In this document: positions 52,256-62,070 of the stretch, piece after piece | Position numbering within the stretch: position 1 is the first letter of the stretch | Layout of the letters: each line of letters opens with the position of its first letter | Assembly (NCBI GenBank): GCA_024998625.1 | Contig: JACOEL010000010.1 | Coordinates: 1-64,000 of the forward strand | Direction of reading: 5' to 3' | DNA from: Nitrospira sp. | Lineage (GTDB): Bacteria; Nitrospirota; Nitrospiria; Nitrospirales; Nitrospiraceae | DNA length: 64,000 nt | Notes under the pieces: model-generated | Database searches by the model: none | The model's input: the letters and a program-made list of their open reading frames with translations, nothing else | What the model was told of the DNA's origin: nothing | Made by a program: the position numbers and the translations under genes

Positions 52256-54847
52256 TTACATCGCGACGCTTGCTAGCGCGGCACGAATGGCGTCGCGGTC
52301 GCGTGCACGGAATCGCACGGCGATGTGCAGCTGCTCCAGATACTGCTCCAGAGTCTTCCCGCCCAGGTCGATCTTCCGGGATGTGAAAAACGCTCTGACG
52401 TCCTGCTCCAATTCCGGAGTCGAAAGACCGGTGATCCCTCCGCACATGCGGCGCAGGCCGCTCTTGGGAAACTGCCGGTCCATGCGCTCCCAATTCGTCT
52501 TCACAAACTCCCAGGCTTTTTCGCGAATGTACACATTGTGCAACAGGCTGCTGACGAGGAAGGGCGCATCTTGAGTGCGGATCTCGTCGGTCAGGGTTTT
52601 CGCAAGGGTGCGCTCCAGCAGTTCGGGTATCCGGAAGGCCGCGAGTGAAAAGAGATAGCGGCGCTCTTCCTGCGGGGTGGAGGCCTTGTGGAAGCGGTTG
52701 AGAAATTCCTCATAGCGAGTGTCATCACCTGTAAAGGCCAGGATGGAAACGAGCGCCGGGATCACATTGGGGTCGATCGGTCGAGTCTGCTGCTGCAGAG
52801 CGGTGTAGGCTTCCAGCGCCTGGGCTTGCACCGTCTGGTCGCGACCCAATGTGCCCAAGGCGCGAATCACGTCACCGCGCAGTTCTTTCACAAGATCGCG
52901 TTCATCGGCATGCGGTGTCCATCCCAGATCCTGGAATGTCGGGGTGAGTCGATTGCGCACAACTGCGGCTAGCAGCGGTCGATCCTCCTCGCTGAGCAGG
53001 TGATTCATGGTGGAGAACGATCCCAATATCACGGCCCAGACGTGCGGATCCTGTTCGCCACGGAAATGTTCCGTCAAGCTGAGATAGTCGACAGGTGACA
53101 CCATGCCGGCGATGGTGGAGGCCCACGTGTCGTTCAGGAGATTGAACCGTTCCACGGGAGCCAGGGTTTTGAGGCCGGTCTGTTGCAGGCCATTGAGTAG
53201 CGCTGTGCTGTATCGAACGCGGTAGAATCCGTGCCCGCCCTCGTTCGCCAGTACCGATGTCCAATCCTTCGGTAACGGGATGCGGCTTTCCCGATCGCTG
53301 AGCAGCATGCGCCGGGTTTCAGCGCCCCGCTTGGTGTTGATGCGCAACAGGACGGGAACCTGCCAGAGTTGCGCAGGTGCCTCGGACGATGTCGCTGCAG
53401 AGCCTTCGGCGTAGGTGAAGCGACGTTGCGTGAGTGTCAGGTTGGAGGAAGAGTCGACGGCGAGCGAGAGCAAGGGGTATCCAGGTGAAAAGATCCATTC
53501 GTTCATGAGTGCCGGAACATTCTGTTGTGACGCATGTGCGAGCGAGACCCACAGGTCGGTGGTCTCTGCGTTCCCGTAGGCATGCGTCGCCAGATAGTGG
53601 CGGACGCCGTCTCTGAACACTGTCGGACCGACATGCTGTTCCAGCATGCGCAGGACCGAGGCTCCCTTTTCATAGGTCAGCACGTCGAACATGGCTTCGG
53701 CTTCTTTAGGCGCGCGCACGGGGAACTCAATCGGTCTCGTACTCAGCAGGCCGTCGACAGACAGAGCGGCAGCGCGTGAGACACCAAAGGCTGTCCAGCG
53801 TTCCCACTCCGGTTTCCAGGCATCGACCACCAGCATTTCCATGAATGTGGCGAAGGCCTCATTGAGCCAGAGCCCGTTCCACCAGGCCATGGTCACGAGG
53901 TCGCCGAACCACATGTGGGCATTCTCGTGCGCAACCACATCCGCAATTCGTCCCTGCTCCGTATGTGTGGCCGTGCGCTGGTCCAGCAGCAAGGCTGTTT
54001 CACGGAACGTGATCGCGCCAAGATTTTCCATCGCTCCGGACGCGAAGTCGGGGATGGCGATGAGATCCAGTTTGTCGCCCGGATAGGGGATGCCGTAGTA
54101 GTCGGCGAGAAAATTGAGCGAGTAGACGGCGATGTCCTGGCCAAATGGAGTCAGGTGTTGCTTGCCGGGCACGGACCAGAGTCGGACCGGGGTCTGCTGG
54201 GCCATGGTGGGAGCTGTGGCTTCGAGTTTCCCGACGATGAAGGCCACGAGATACGTGGACATCTTCATGGATTCCGCGAAGCGCAGCACTCGCTTCCCGC
54301 CCTCTGGTCGATCGTCCACAATCCGGGTATTCGAGATGGCGGTGAGAGCGGGATCGATTGCCAGGGTGACGGCGAAGACGGCCTTGAACTGGGGTTCGTC
54401 CCAACAAGGAAATGCCCGCCGCGCATCGGTCGCCTCGAACTGCGTCGCGGCCAGACTGTGCGCGATGCCTTGCTCATCCTTGTAACTGCTGCGATAGAAG
54501 CCGCGCAATTTGTCATTCAGTGTGCCGCGAAATGCCAGGCTCAATTTCCAGGCACCGGGTTGAATGACCGACGGGAAGGTGATGTGACATCGCTGGTGCT
54601 CCTCTTCCATCCGCACGGTCCCGGTGCGCGGCAGCGTCCCTTCGCCGGACAATGTCGCCGTCGAGACGTCCAATTCTGTTGCATTCAGGAGGATCTCAGT
54701 AGTCGGTTCGGTCACTGTCAGTGTGACGACTTCGTGGCCAGTGAACGAGTGTCCTTGAAGGTCGGGCTCGATACGCAAATCGTAATGAGATGGGATGACA
54801 TGGCGTGGGAGTCTGTATGGATCGTGAGTCGTCATAGTTGAATCCAT
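52256..54847 (-). CDS. M1-family zinc aminopeptidase
   Basis: This 863-residue peptidase has the exopeptidase motif GAMEN (SGAMENLG) and the zinc site HENAHMWFG-x18-NEAF, with HENAH in place of the common HELAH but both histidines and the glutamate kept. The C-terminal half is the helical ERAP1-like domain. It has no signal peptide. ATG 54847 is the first Met of the homologous N-terminus (Met 5 at 54835 is also possible). Confidence 0.9.
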   Translation of the reverse strand: MDSTMTTHDPYRLPRHVIPSHYDLRIEPDLQGHSFTGHEVVTLTVTEPTTEILLNATELDVSTATLSGEGTLPRTGTVRMEEEHQRCHITFPSVIQPGAWKLSLAFRGTLNDKLRGFYRSSYKDEQGIAHSLAATQFEATDARRAFPCWDEPQFKAVFAVTLAIDPALTAISNTRIVDDRPEGGKRVLRFAESMKMSTYLVAFIVGKLEATAPTMAQQTPVRLWSVPGKQHLTPFGQDIAVYSLNFLADYYGIPYPGDKLDLIAIPDFASGAMENLGAITFRETALLLDQRTATHTEQGRIADVVAHENAHMWFGDLVTMAWWNGLWLNEAFATFMEMLVVDAWKPEWERWTAFGVSRAAALSVDGLLSTRPIEFPVRAPKEAEAMFDVLTYEKGASVLRMLEQHVGPTVFRDGVRHYLATHAYGNAETTDLWVSLAHASQQNVPALMNEWIFSPGYPLLSLAVDSSSNLTLTQRRFTYAEGSAATSSEAPAQLWQVPVLLRINTKRGAETRRMLLSDRESRIPLPKDWTSVLANEGGHGFYRVRYSTALLNGLQQTGLKTLAPVERFNLLNDTWASTIAGMVSPVDYLSLTEHFRGEQDPHVWAVILGSFSTMNHLLSEEDRPLLAAVVRNRLTPTFQDLGWTPHADERDLVKELRGDVIRALGTLGRDQTVQAQALEAYTALQQQTRPIDPNVIPALVSILAFTGDDTRYEEFLNRFHKASTPQEERRYLFSLAAFRIPELLERTLAKTLTDEIRTQDAPFLVSSLLHNVYIREKAWEFVKTNWERMDRQFPKSGLRRMCGGITGLSTPELEQDVRAFFTSRKIDLGGKTLEQYLEQLHIAVRFRARDRDAIRAALASVAM

Positions 54848-55029
54848 GGTGTGTTTTTTTGACTGTCGATAGTTGTGCGGTGGATTCGGACGGCTCCAGG
54901 CCGCGGGCATGAAGAACAATGAGGTGGCGCCGTGCCAAGCACCCAACCACACTACTGCGTTGGTGAGGACTCGTGTGGTCAGTAGCGCCGCATGTCGTCG
55001 AGTGACGGGACGATCGGTCTGGTCGCCCT

Positions 55030-55746
55030 TCATGACTCCGCTGCAAGGGTGACATCGGCGCCCTGTGCATGGCCGACGATCAGGATGCTGGTCCGTCCAA
55101 TGAACAGTCCGGTTTCTACGATGCCGGGAATCTGGTTGAGTTCGATTTCGAGGGTGGCCGGATCGTTGATCTTCGGCATGTGCAGATCGAGGATCACGTG
55201 GCCTGCTTCCGTCTGGAACACAGCGCCGTTTCGCTCGCGCAAGACCGCGTTGCCTCCTGATGCCTGTTCGATGTTCCGTGCCGTGCTGCCCCATCCGAAC
55301 GGCACGACTTCGATCGGCAACGGAAAACTGCCGCCGAGCGCCGGCACGAGTTTCGTGTGGTCGACCATCACAATGAACTGTTTGGCTGCGGCTGCCACAA
55401 TTTTTTCCTTGAGCAACGCGCCTCCGCCGCCTTTCACAAGGTTCAGGGCGGGATCGACCTGGTCGGCTCCGTCGATGGCCACATCGATCATCCATGCGTT
55501 GTCGGATTCGATGAGGGGAATGCCGGATTGCCTGGCCAGAGCCGCTGTGTCGTGGGACGTCGGTACGGCGTGGATTCGGAGCCCTGTGCGCACGCGTTCA
55601 CCGAGGGCGATAATCAGATGCTTCGAGGTACTGCCCGTTCCCAACCCGACGACCATGCCGTCGTGTACATATTCGGCGGCTTTCAGCGCCGCCCGCTGCT
55701 TTTCGGAATCGAGATTAGATGATGGTTTCATGCTGGATGGTGTCAT
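55030..55746 (-). CDS. rpiA: Ribose-5-phosphate isomerase A
   Basis: This 238-residue enzyme has the RpiA motifs VGLGTGSTS (phosphate loop), DGADQVDPALNLVKGGGGALL (split motif) and KEKIVAAAAKQFIVMVD. It interconverts ribose-5- and ribulose-5-phosphate in the pentose phosphate pathway. It overlaps the glucokinase gene by 4 bp and belongs to a sugar-phosphate gene row. Confidence 0.95.
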   Translation of the reverse strand: MTPSSMKPSSNLDSEKQRAALKAAEYVHDGMVVGLGTGSTSKHLIIALGERVRTGLRIHAVPTSHDTAALARQSGIPLIESDNAWMIDVAIDGADQVDPALNLVKGGGGALLKEKIVAAAAKQFIVMVDHTKLVPALGGSFPLPIEVVPFGWGSTARNIEQASGGNAVLRERNGAVFQTEAGHVILDLHMPKINDPATLEIELNQIPGIVETGLFIGRTSILIVGHAQGADVTLAAES

Positions 55747-56828
55747 GCTGGAGTCGATGATGAGAGTTGTGCCGCCGTCGAGGCGGCGCCGAGCAGGGCG
55801 GTTTTGTCGTTCATCACGACCTTCACCGGAATCTGGCTCATGATCCGTTTGTAACGGCCCTTGTTGGTGAACCCGCGCATAAACGAGCCGTCTTGCAGCT
55901 TCTTCAGCAATTTGGGCGCGATTCCGCCGGCGACATAGACTCCGTCGAGTGTGAGCGCCTTGAGCGCCAGGTTGCCGGCTTCCGCGCCATAAATGGACGC
56001 AAATAAATCCAGGGCTTGTTTGGCGATTTCGGCTTGTCCCTTGAGTCCGGCGTCGGCAATCTCGGCGGCAGGATTGCCGACTTTGATCTTCTCCGCCAAC
56101 CAGGTCGGCTCATTTTTCTTGGTGTCGCGGAGATATTCGTAAATCGCATGGAGGCCCGGTCCGGATACGATGCGTTCGTAACTCACGTGGAGGTAGCTCC
56201 CCCGCAGATGGCGAAGCAAGTCGATTTCGCTGTCGCTGTTGGGGGCAAAGTCCGTGTGCCCACCTTCTGACGGCATGGGGCGGTAGCGAGTGCCATCCCA
56301 ATAGAGAATGCATTCACCGAGCCCGGTACCGGCCGCGATCAAGGCGAGGGCCTGTTTTTTCTTCGGCGGGGCGCCGGCGTTCAACACCACGATTTCATCG
56401 GGGTTCAGGAGGATGAGGCCATGGGCCGTTGCTTCGAGGTCGTTGAGCAGGCGCACCTGGGGGATGGCGAATCGTTCCGCGAGTGTCGTCCCATCAATGA
56501 GCCAGGGAAGATTGGTGGTGCGGCAACGGTTATCGATCACCGGCCCTGCCACGCCGAAGCACGCCGCCGTTAATGTGATGGGCTCTGGGAGAAGCTCCGG
56601 TGCCTCCGTAGTTCCTTCTGCCGGCGCTTCGACGGGCTCGCTTCCCGGCTCGTCTTCTGCTGGGGGCTTGGGCAACGGTGCACTGAGAAATTCTTCGATG
56701 ATTTCTTCGAGGGTCTTATAGTCCGCGCTATGGAAGCTATCTTCCCGCACCGGCTCGACCCGTTCAGTCGTCCAGTCGTAGAGCGCCAGATTGGTTTTTG
56801 TGCCTCCGATATCGCCTGCCAGGATCAT
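55743..56828 (-). CDS. glk: Glucokinase (bacterial Glk type) with an acidic insertion
   Basis: This 361-residue kinase has the phosphate loop AGDIGGTKTNLALYD, the glucose site (TTNLPWLIDG, LLNDLEATAHGL), AGTGLGE, and EGGHTDFAP. Between about residues 50 and 80 it carries a Pro/Glu-rich insertion that ordinary Glk proteins lack. It phosphorylates glucose with ATP. It lies between pgl and rpiA on the same strand. Confidence 0.92.
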   Translation of the reverse strand: MILAGDIGGTKTNLALYDWTTERVEPVREDSFHSADYKTLEEIIEEFLSAPLPKPPAEDEPGSEPVEAPAEGTTEAPELLPEPITLTAACFGVAGPVIDNRCRTTNLPWLIDGTTLAERFAIPQVRLLNDLEATAHGLILLNPDEIVVLNAGAPPKKKQALALIAAGTGLGECILYWDGTRYRPMPSEGGHTDFAPNSDSEIDLLRHLRGSYLHVSYERIVSGPGLHAIYEYLRDTKKNEPTWLAEKIKVGNPAAEIADAGLKGQAEIAKQALDLFASIYGAEAGNLALKALTLDGVYVAGGIAPKLLKKLQDGSFMRGFTNKGRYKRIMSQIPVKVVMNDKTALLGAASTAAQLSSSTPA

Positions 56829-56845
56829 GGTGCCTCTTGCGTTGA

Positions 56846-57607
56846 CTAATCGTCTGTGGTTGCGGTCAATTCGGATGCCGCGGCGCGGTCAAGATACCAC
56901 AACAGTCGTCCGGTCTCAGGCCGAATCAAAGCTGCGGGATACGGGCCTGGATCACCGAGCCGCTGCTCCAGTACACGTCGCACGACTGCGGCTTTGTTCC
57001 TTCCGGCGACGAGGAACAGTACCACACTCGCGTGATTGATCACACCTAGGGTGAGCGTCACCCGTGCCCGCGTTCCCTGGGGGGAAGTGCCGGGAACCAC
57101 CCAACGAGTCCCCTCGGTCAGTGATGCCGCACCGGGAAAGAGGGACGCGGTGTGGCCATCGTCGCCCATGCCCAGAAGGACAAGATCCAATCGTGGCCAT
57201 TGTCCGGGGACGGCTGCAGTGAGGTGACGCAGGGTGGTTTCGTAGTGAGCTGCCGCCGCTTCAGGCGGGTCTTCGCCGCGTATCCTGTGAATCTGTGCGG
57301 GGGGTATGTGCAAGGGGCTGAACAACATGGCGTTCGCCATGGCGAAATTGCTGTCGGCATGTGTAGGCGGTACGCTCCGCTCGTCGCCGAACAGAAAGTG
57401 CACCTTGCTCCAGTCGAGTTGCTGTGCGTACTCCTCGCTGGCCAGGATCGAATACAGGGTCTTCGGAGTTGAGCCGCCCGAGAGAGCCACGAGGAAACGA
57501 TTCCGCTGGGTGATCGCCTGCCTGCCCACTTCCAGGAAGAGGCCTGCAGCGGCACGGGTCAGTTCCTGGGTGTCAGGGAAGCGGTGGATTTCTGGAGCCT
57601 GGGACAT
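56846..57607 (-). CDS. pgl: 6-phosphogluconolactonase
   Basis: This 253-residue protein has the Pgl motifs ALSGGSTPKTLYS, FGDERSVPPTHADSN, and GMGDDGHTASLFPG. It hydrolyses 6-phosphogluconolactone in the oxidative pentose phosphate pathway. ATG 57607 comes one base after the pgi stop (TGACATG), so it is coupled to pgi. Confidence 0.94.
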   Translation of the reverse strand: MSQAPEIHRFPDTQELTRAAAGLFLEVGRQAITQRNRFLVALSGGSTPKTLYSILASEEYAQQLDWSKVHFLFGDERSVPPTHADSNFAMANAMLFSPLHIPPAQIHRIRGEDPPEAAAAHYETTLRHLTAAVPGQWPRLDLVLLGMGDDGHTASLFPGAASLTEGTRWVVPGTSPQGTRARVTLTLGVINHASVVLFLVAGRNKAAVVRRVLEQRLGDPGPYPAALIRPETGRLLWYLDRAAASELTATTDD

Positions 57608-57608
57608 G

Positions 57609-59312
57609 TCAACGGTGAGTGCGGCGTTTGGGCAGAGGACGTTTTTTTGCAGCGGGTTTACGACGACTGGCTTTGGCCGGTGTGAGCATGGCAATGAGGC
57701 TTCGGATGGTGCGGACGGGATTGGGGCCGAGGGCGATACGGACGGCCGGGCGCTGATGCGTCTGCAACGATTGAAGATCCCCGACAGCTTGCGCCTGTGC
57801 CAGCGTGCCGAAGGAATAGAACTTTTCGGGGACCGGAAGGTCGGGTTTCATGCTGTCCACGAATTCGAGGAACAGGCCGCTGTTCGGGCCACCTTTGTGG
57901 AGTTGGCCTGTGGAATGCAGGTACCGGGGACCATAGCCCGCCGTGGTGGCGATGTGGTGGCGCAGCATCACCACCTTGCGTAACGCTCGTATTGAGGCGT
58001 CCAGCTGAGGGCTGGGAGTGGTGTATGCCAGAATGGCCAGGTAGCGATTGGGCGTCGCTTGTTGGAGCAATTGAGTCAGTGCCTGCTTGGGCGTGAGCGT
58101 CGGCAGTGAGGGGAATCGTCCCTGCGTCTCAAAGTCTTTTAAGACGCGACTGGTGTTGTCTTTGCTCTCCTGCACATTCGGTTGATCGAACGGATGGATG
58201 CCGAGCGCGTGTCCTGCGACCGCTGTGGCGAACTCCCAACGGAAGAATTCCACGCCGAGGTCGTAGCGGTCCGCCAGGTTCAATCGAAATACCGGATGCC
58301 CGGCCCGTTGCAGCGCGATGATGGATCGATCCAACGCAGCATTACGGTCGCTTTTGAGTCGAAGCGCAACGAAGAGCCGATCGGCTCCATAGGCAGTTGG
58401 GGAGGCGAGGGGCTCGCCTGCCACGGGAACGAGACCGGTTCCCTCCTTCCCGGTGCTTTCCGCGAGAAGTTGTTCCACCCAGAGTCCAAACGAATTGAGG
58501 GCGGGGGAGGTCAGTAGAGTAACCTTGTCTCGCCCTGCCATGGCCATCGCGGCCATCATCCCTCCCAGGGCTGCTCCCGGGTTGTCCTTCGGCGATGACG
58601 TGTTCCTGCAGGATTCACGCATGGTCAGGGCCCGGCTGAGGAGTTTGCCCACGTCGAGTCCCAGCAGTGCCGCGGGCACCAGGCCAAAGTAGGAGAGGAC
58701 GGAGTACCGCCCGCCGATGTCTGGTTGATTGGTGAACGTGCGCCAAAACCCGCGCTCGCGCGCCAGCTGTTCGAGTCCGGTGCCGGGGTCCGTGATGGCG
58801 GCAAACTGGGCTCCGCCGCGATTGCCTTTGGTCCGCCGGACAAGTTCCCAGAAGTGAGCGAAGAGTGACATCACTTCAATCGTTCCTCCGGACTTGCTGG
58901 CCACGAGAAAGAGGGTTCGCGCCGGTTGAATCGCTTTCGTCACCTGACGAACCCAACCCGGGACGGTGGAGTCCAGCACCCAGAGTTTGGGGGACCATTT
59001 GGCAGAACCAAATGTGCAGCGGAGGACTTCGGGCCCCAAGCTGCTTCCACCCATTCCGAGAAGCACGACGTCGGTAATGCGAGCTTCCCGGGCGGCCTGG
59101 GCGAAGCTCCGTAACTCGGTGAGCCCGTCCTGCATGTGGTCGAGCACCGTCAGCCAGCCGAGCCGATTATCGATGTCAGTCGGACTGGGCTTCCAGAGGG
59201 TATGGTCTCGTGTCCAGATACGCTCGATCGTATGGCTGCTCGCCAGGTCGTCCAGCGTTTTGCTGATGGTCGGGTTGTCGAGCAGGAGCGATGCAGTGGG
59301 GCGGGTCGGCAT
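57609..59312 (-). CDS. pgi: Glucose-6-phosphate isomerase
   Basis: This 567-residue enzyme has VLLGMGGSSLGPEVL, VASKSGGTIEV and the C-terminal GPRYLHSTGQLHKGGP motif of the long isomerases. Length and divergence fit the type often fused to transaldolase, but no transaldolase domain is present. The C-terminus is lysine/arginine-rich (KKRPLPKRRTHR). ATG 59312 has GGAAGAGAG upstream. It is first in pgi-pgl-glk-rpiA. Confidence 0.92.
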   Translation of the reverse strand: MPTRPTASLLLDNPTISKTLDDLASSHTIERIWTRDHTLWKPSPTDIDNRLGWLTVLDHMQDGLTELRSFAQAAREARITDVVLLGMGGSSLGPEVLRCTFGSAKWSPKLWVLDSTVPGWVRQVTKAIQPARTLFLVASKSGGTIEVMSLFAHFWELVRRTKGNRGGAQFAAITDPGTGLEQLARERGFWRTFTNQPDIGGRYSVLSYFGLVPAALLGLDVGKLLSRALTMRESCRNTSSPKDNPGAALGGMMAAMAMAGRDKVTLLTSPALNSFGLWVEQLLAESTGKEGTGLVPVAGEPLASPTAYGADRLFVALRLKSDRNAALDRSIIALQRAGHPVFRLNLADRYDLGVEFFRWEFATAVAGHALGIHPFDQPNVQESKDNTSRVLKDFETQGRFPSLPTLTPKQALTQLLQQATPNRYLAILAYTTPSPQLDASIRALRKVVMLRHHIATTAGYGPRYLHSTGQLHKGGPNSGLFLEFVDSMKPDLPVPEKFYSFGTLAQAQAVGDLQSLQTHQRPAVRIALGPNPVRTIRSLIAMLTPAKASRRKPAAKKRPLPKRRTHR

Positions 59313-59486
59313 AACACGCTCTCTTCCGTTAGTGGAGAAACGAATCGATGGACCTCGGCTCGTTCGTATCTTAGGTTCGAGCGTGTAAAAAGGCAAACAA
59401 AGAGAGGCCAGAGGCCGCACAGGAGTTTCTTGAATGAGTGGGCGTGGTGCTGTGCGGTTGGAGCAGTCGCGCGGAAGGACGGGGAG

Positions 59487-60635
59487 TTAGGTTTCTTCTT
59501 CTTGATCACCTAGATCGGCCAGTACGAGAGAAATGGAATTCTGAGATTCCAGTGCGCCGACAATAGTGACAGGTGTTCCAACAGAAACTTGGTCAAAGAG
59601 CGCAGCAATCTGAGGATTATCCAACAGGATGCTGCCGTATGGTTGATCCGTGATGCCTTGTGCGATGCCATGGAGCTGGATCAGGCCGGGCATATGCTGA
59701 CTCTTGGGAATCAAGCCTGATTGCTGTGCTTCTTCAAAGCGGCGTCGATCGTCGGCATTGGGATAGTCGAGAATCAGGGCGCGGAAATAGGGGGTCTGTC
59801 CCGATCCGCGTTTGCGGTGAATGCGATATTCGCCTTCGGGCGTCGCGCCGTCGCCGTAGTGCTGTTTTGCCCGGATGCCTCTCGACCCCAGGCGGATGGG
59901 ATAGGTCAATACTTTCTTGCCGTTTTTGTACAGAGACAGCACTCGGTCGGCCTTGCTGATGACAATAGCTTGCGCACGATGGGTGCGGGACCATTCAATG
60001 GTTCGTTGGGCTGATTCTCGCCAGGCTGCGATGAGGTCGTCATCGGTATACCGGCCCAACTCGTTTGTCAGCAAGGCGGTTTGGGTGAGAAGTATTTTCC
60101 CCGCACGATCCGAAGCCTGGATAGCATGGTCGAACTGTCCCTGTTCAATGAACAGGCGAGCTTGTCGTACAAGCAGTTCGGTTTCAACCGGATGTTCGCC
60201 GAGTACCACGCGGCTGCCGATATCTCCTACGCGGGTGTTCAAGAAGCGGAGCCGTTGCTCGATCTTGGCAAGTTTTGTTTCGGCGGCGGTGCGTTGTGCT
60301 TGGAGGCGTGTGTTCACGTCGGCCACGAGCTGCGACCCTTCGATTTGCAGGCTTTCCAGGTCGGTTTCCAGCTCATTTTCTTCCCACGGCCAACGGACGA
60401 TATTTTCCTCGGATTGAATGCGGGCTCGTAGGGAGATCCATTGGCGGGAGAATTTTGAATAGGCTTCGGGGCTGATGTCGGATGCCCGTAGCGTGACGAG
60501 ATCGCGGTCGATGCTCTCAATGGCTTCGACCAGCTCGTCGGGGACCGTTTCGACGCACCCACCCACGCTCATTGCCAGGAGTCCGGCAAGAGCTAGGCCG
60601 CAGAAGGTGCGGCAAATGTGGTCCAGGTGTCTCAT
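59487..60635 (-). CDS. L,D-transpeptidase (YkuD) domain lipoprotein lacking the catalytic cysteine
   Basis: This 382-residue protein has a lipoprotein signal (lipobox VGGC), a helical/coiled-coil middle (residues 60-200) and a YkuD domain (IVISKADRVLSLYKNGKKVL, then YPIRLGSRG and LIQLHG). The usual SHGC active-site motif reads PYGS (QPYGSILLDN), so the cysteine is serine and the second histidine is tyrosine. It ends VGTPVTIVG as YkuD domains do. It is probably a non-catalytic peptidoglycan-binding relative. Confidence 0.83.
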   Translation of the reverse strand: MRHLDHICRTFCGLALAGLLAMSVGGCVETVPDELVEAIESIDRDLVTLRASDISPEAYSKFSRQWISLRARIQSEENIVRWPWEENELETDLESLQIEGSQLVADVNTRLQAQRTAAETKLAKIEQRLRFLNTRVGDIGSRVVLGEHPVETELLVRQARLFIEQGQFDHAIQASDRAGKILLTQTALLTNELGRYTDDDLIAAWRESAQRTIEWSRTHRAQAIVISKADRVLSLYKNGKKVLTYPIRLGSRGIRAKQHYGDGATPEGEYRIHRKRGSGQTPYFRALILDYPNADDRRRFEEAQQSGLIPKSQHMPGLIQLHGIAQGITDQPYGSILLDNPQIAALFDQVSVGTPVTIVGALESQNSISLVLADLGDQEEET

Positions 60636-61058
60636 CAGTTCATTCTATCTCGCACTGAGCGGTTCTCGCGAGCTCTTCTCGTTTTTGTCACGGACGCGTA
60701 CGGGCAAGCAGGGCCATTTCAGAATGCGTATATCTGGTTTCTGCAGGGGCGTCCGAAGGCTGCTAGGAATACATCCGATTCGTTAAGGCCTATGGCTCCG
60801 GGGTCTACCAACGCAAGCTGGATGCCAGGGTGGAAATTGTTGAGGACTGGAGCGATAATCTTTCCAGAACAATTAGTTAGGTCAATGCAGCAGGACGAGC
60901 CCGCTGTCTGTTTCTGTGGCATGTTTGTCACGTTCTGGCAAGAGTGCCTCAAGAGTTCGAGATTGAATAACGATCGCGCGGTCAGAAACCTTCCCCGATT
61001 CTAGCTCTGAGTCTCCTTCCACGGGCCTATGCATGGCTGATTGAAGCGAGCAGGTTGA
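60636..61058. other. Gap with no convincing gene
   Basis: About 420 bp. A plus-strand open frame (60618-61004) has no family features, no ribosome site and overlaps the start of the transpeptidase gene. No dnaA gene or recognisable DnaA-box cluster was seen although rpmH follows. Confidence 0.5.
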
Positions 61059-61087
61059 TTGACACCCTCCAATCCCGCCCCTATAAT
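61059..61087 (+). promoter_or_regulatory. Consensus sigma-70 promoter of rpmH
   Basis: TTGACA (61059-61064), a 17-bp spacer and TATAAT (61082-61087). It is perfect consensus, 44 bp upstream of rpmH. Confidence 0.85.
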
Positions 61088-61131
61088 GCGGCCTCTTCAT
61101 TGAAGAATGATCTCTCGACAAGGAGTGCGCA

Positions 61132-61269
61132 ATGTCGTTCACTTTTAAACAACCTTCGAATCTCAAGCGCAAGCGGGAACATGGATTTCGGAAGCGCATG
61201 AGCACCAAGAACGGCCGAAAAGTTATCGCTCGTCGTAGAGCCAAAGGCCGCGCTCGTCTCACCGTCTGA
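61132..61269 (+). CDS. rpmH: Ribosomal protein bL34
   Basis: This 45-residue basic protein has the L34 pattern [20 protein letters not shown] followed by [17 protein letters not shown]. It is a component of the large ribosomal subunit. AAGGAG lies before ATG and a consensus promoter drives it. It opens the conserved rpmH-rnpA-yidD-yidC-mnmE block. Confidence 0.97.
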   Translation: MSFTFKQPSNLKRKREHGFRKRMSTKNGRKVIARRRAKGRARLTV

Positions 61270-61449
61270 TTCTTTCCTGCCGCTAGGCAATCTGCAAGTA
61301 GGCAACATTCAGGTGGGGGATGGTACACCTGGGGTGGGTCCTGTCGTCTTAGCCTGGTCGTAGTAAAAATGCGGCGACGCACGGTCTCGGCACGCGGCCT
61401 CTGGTCTTTGAGGCCTGGTCTGGACTGGTGACCCACAGGCAGGTGTGTT

Positions 61450-61818
61450 ATGTCGGCAGGGCAAAGAGCTGTTCCGTTTTTCTTGAAGCGTAGCCGGGAC
61501 ATCCAGCACATCAAGAAAAACGGCCGACGGGTTTCAACAGGACTATTCAATCTCCAGATTTGTCCGGGCTTGCCCCAGGATGCGATGTTGGGGATTGTGA
61601 TCGGGCGACGGTTCGGGACAGCAGTGCGTCGGAATCGGGCAAAGCGCCTGTTTCGGGAATTGGGCCGCGCGGTGCGCCCGGCATTAGTCCCAGGTCACAT
61701 ATTTCTCGTGTTTCCGAAACGAGAGTGCCTGAATCTGCCGTTTGCGGAGCTGCAAAACCTATGGCGAGGCACATTACAAAGGCAGCGGTTGGCCCGTTTT
61801 GGGGAACCCGCGCTCTGA
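61450..61818 (+). CDS. rnpA: Ribonuclease P protein component
   Basis: This 122-residue basic protein has [15 protein letters not shown] and the RNR motif region ([19 protein letters not shown]). It helps the RNase P RNA to mature tRNA 5' ends. It follows rpmH and overlaps yidD by 58 bp. Confidence 0.94.
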   Translation: MSAGQRAVPFFLKRSRDIQHIKKNGRRVSTGLFNLQICPGLPQDAMLGIVIGRRFGTAVRRNRAKRLFRELGRAVRPALVPGHIFLVFPKRECLNLPFAELQNLWRGTLQRQRLARFGEPAL

Positions 61819-62024
61819 GGCGGCTGTGCATTGTCCTCTTGATGGTCTATCGAGCTTGTCTGTCCCCATTGCTCGGGCCTGCGTGCCGGTTCCATCCCAC
61901 GTGTTCCGTGTATGCCCAGGATGCCATCGAGCGGTATGGCGTTCTCAAGGGGCTTCTCATGGCGGGTAGGCGGTTGTTGAAATGTCATCCCTTCCATCCT
62001 GGCGGAGTGGACCCGGTACGGTAA
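61761..62024 (+). CDS. yidD: Membrane protein insertion efficiency factor YidD
   Basis: This 87-residue protein has [20 protein letters not shown] and [14 protein letters not shown], the YidD pattern with its conserved cysteines. The end [11 protein letters not shown] is typical. It lies inside the rnpA end and shortly before yidC, with which it works in membrane protein insertion. ATG 61761 is the first start that fits family length. Confidence 0.92.
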   Translation: MARHITKAAVGPFWGTRALRRLCIVLLMVYRACLSPLLGPACRFHPTCSVYAQDAIERYGVLKGLLMAGRRLLKCHPFHPGGVDPVR

Positions 62025-62070
62025 CTGTCGTGGCAATAACCCTTCAGCTTCAGTTCAGTACATAAATTCC

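Noticed and set aside
60618-61004. Plus-strand 128-codon frame before rpmH
   Set aside because: No ribosome site, no family features, overlaps the transpeptidase start; probably chance.
60636-61131. Possible replication origin before rpmH
   Set aside because: rpmH is often near oriC, but no dnaA gene and no cluster of DnaA boxes was seen here.
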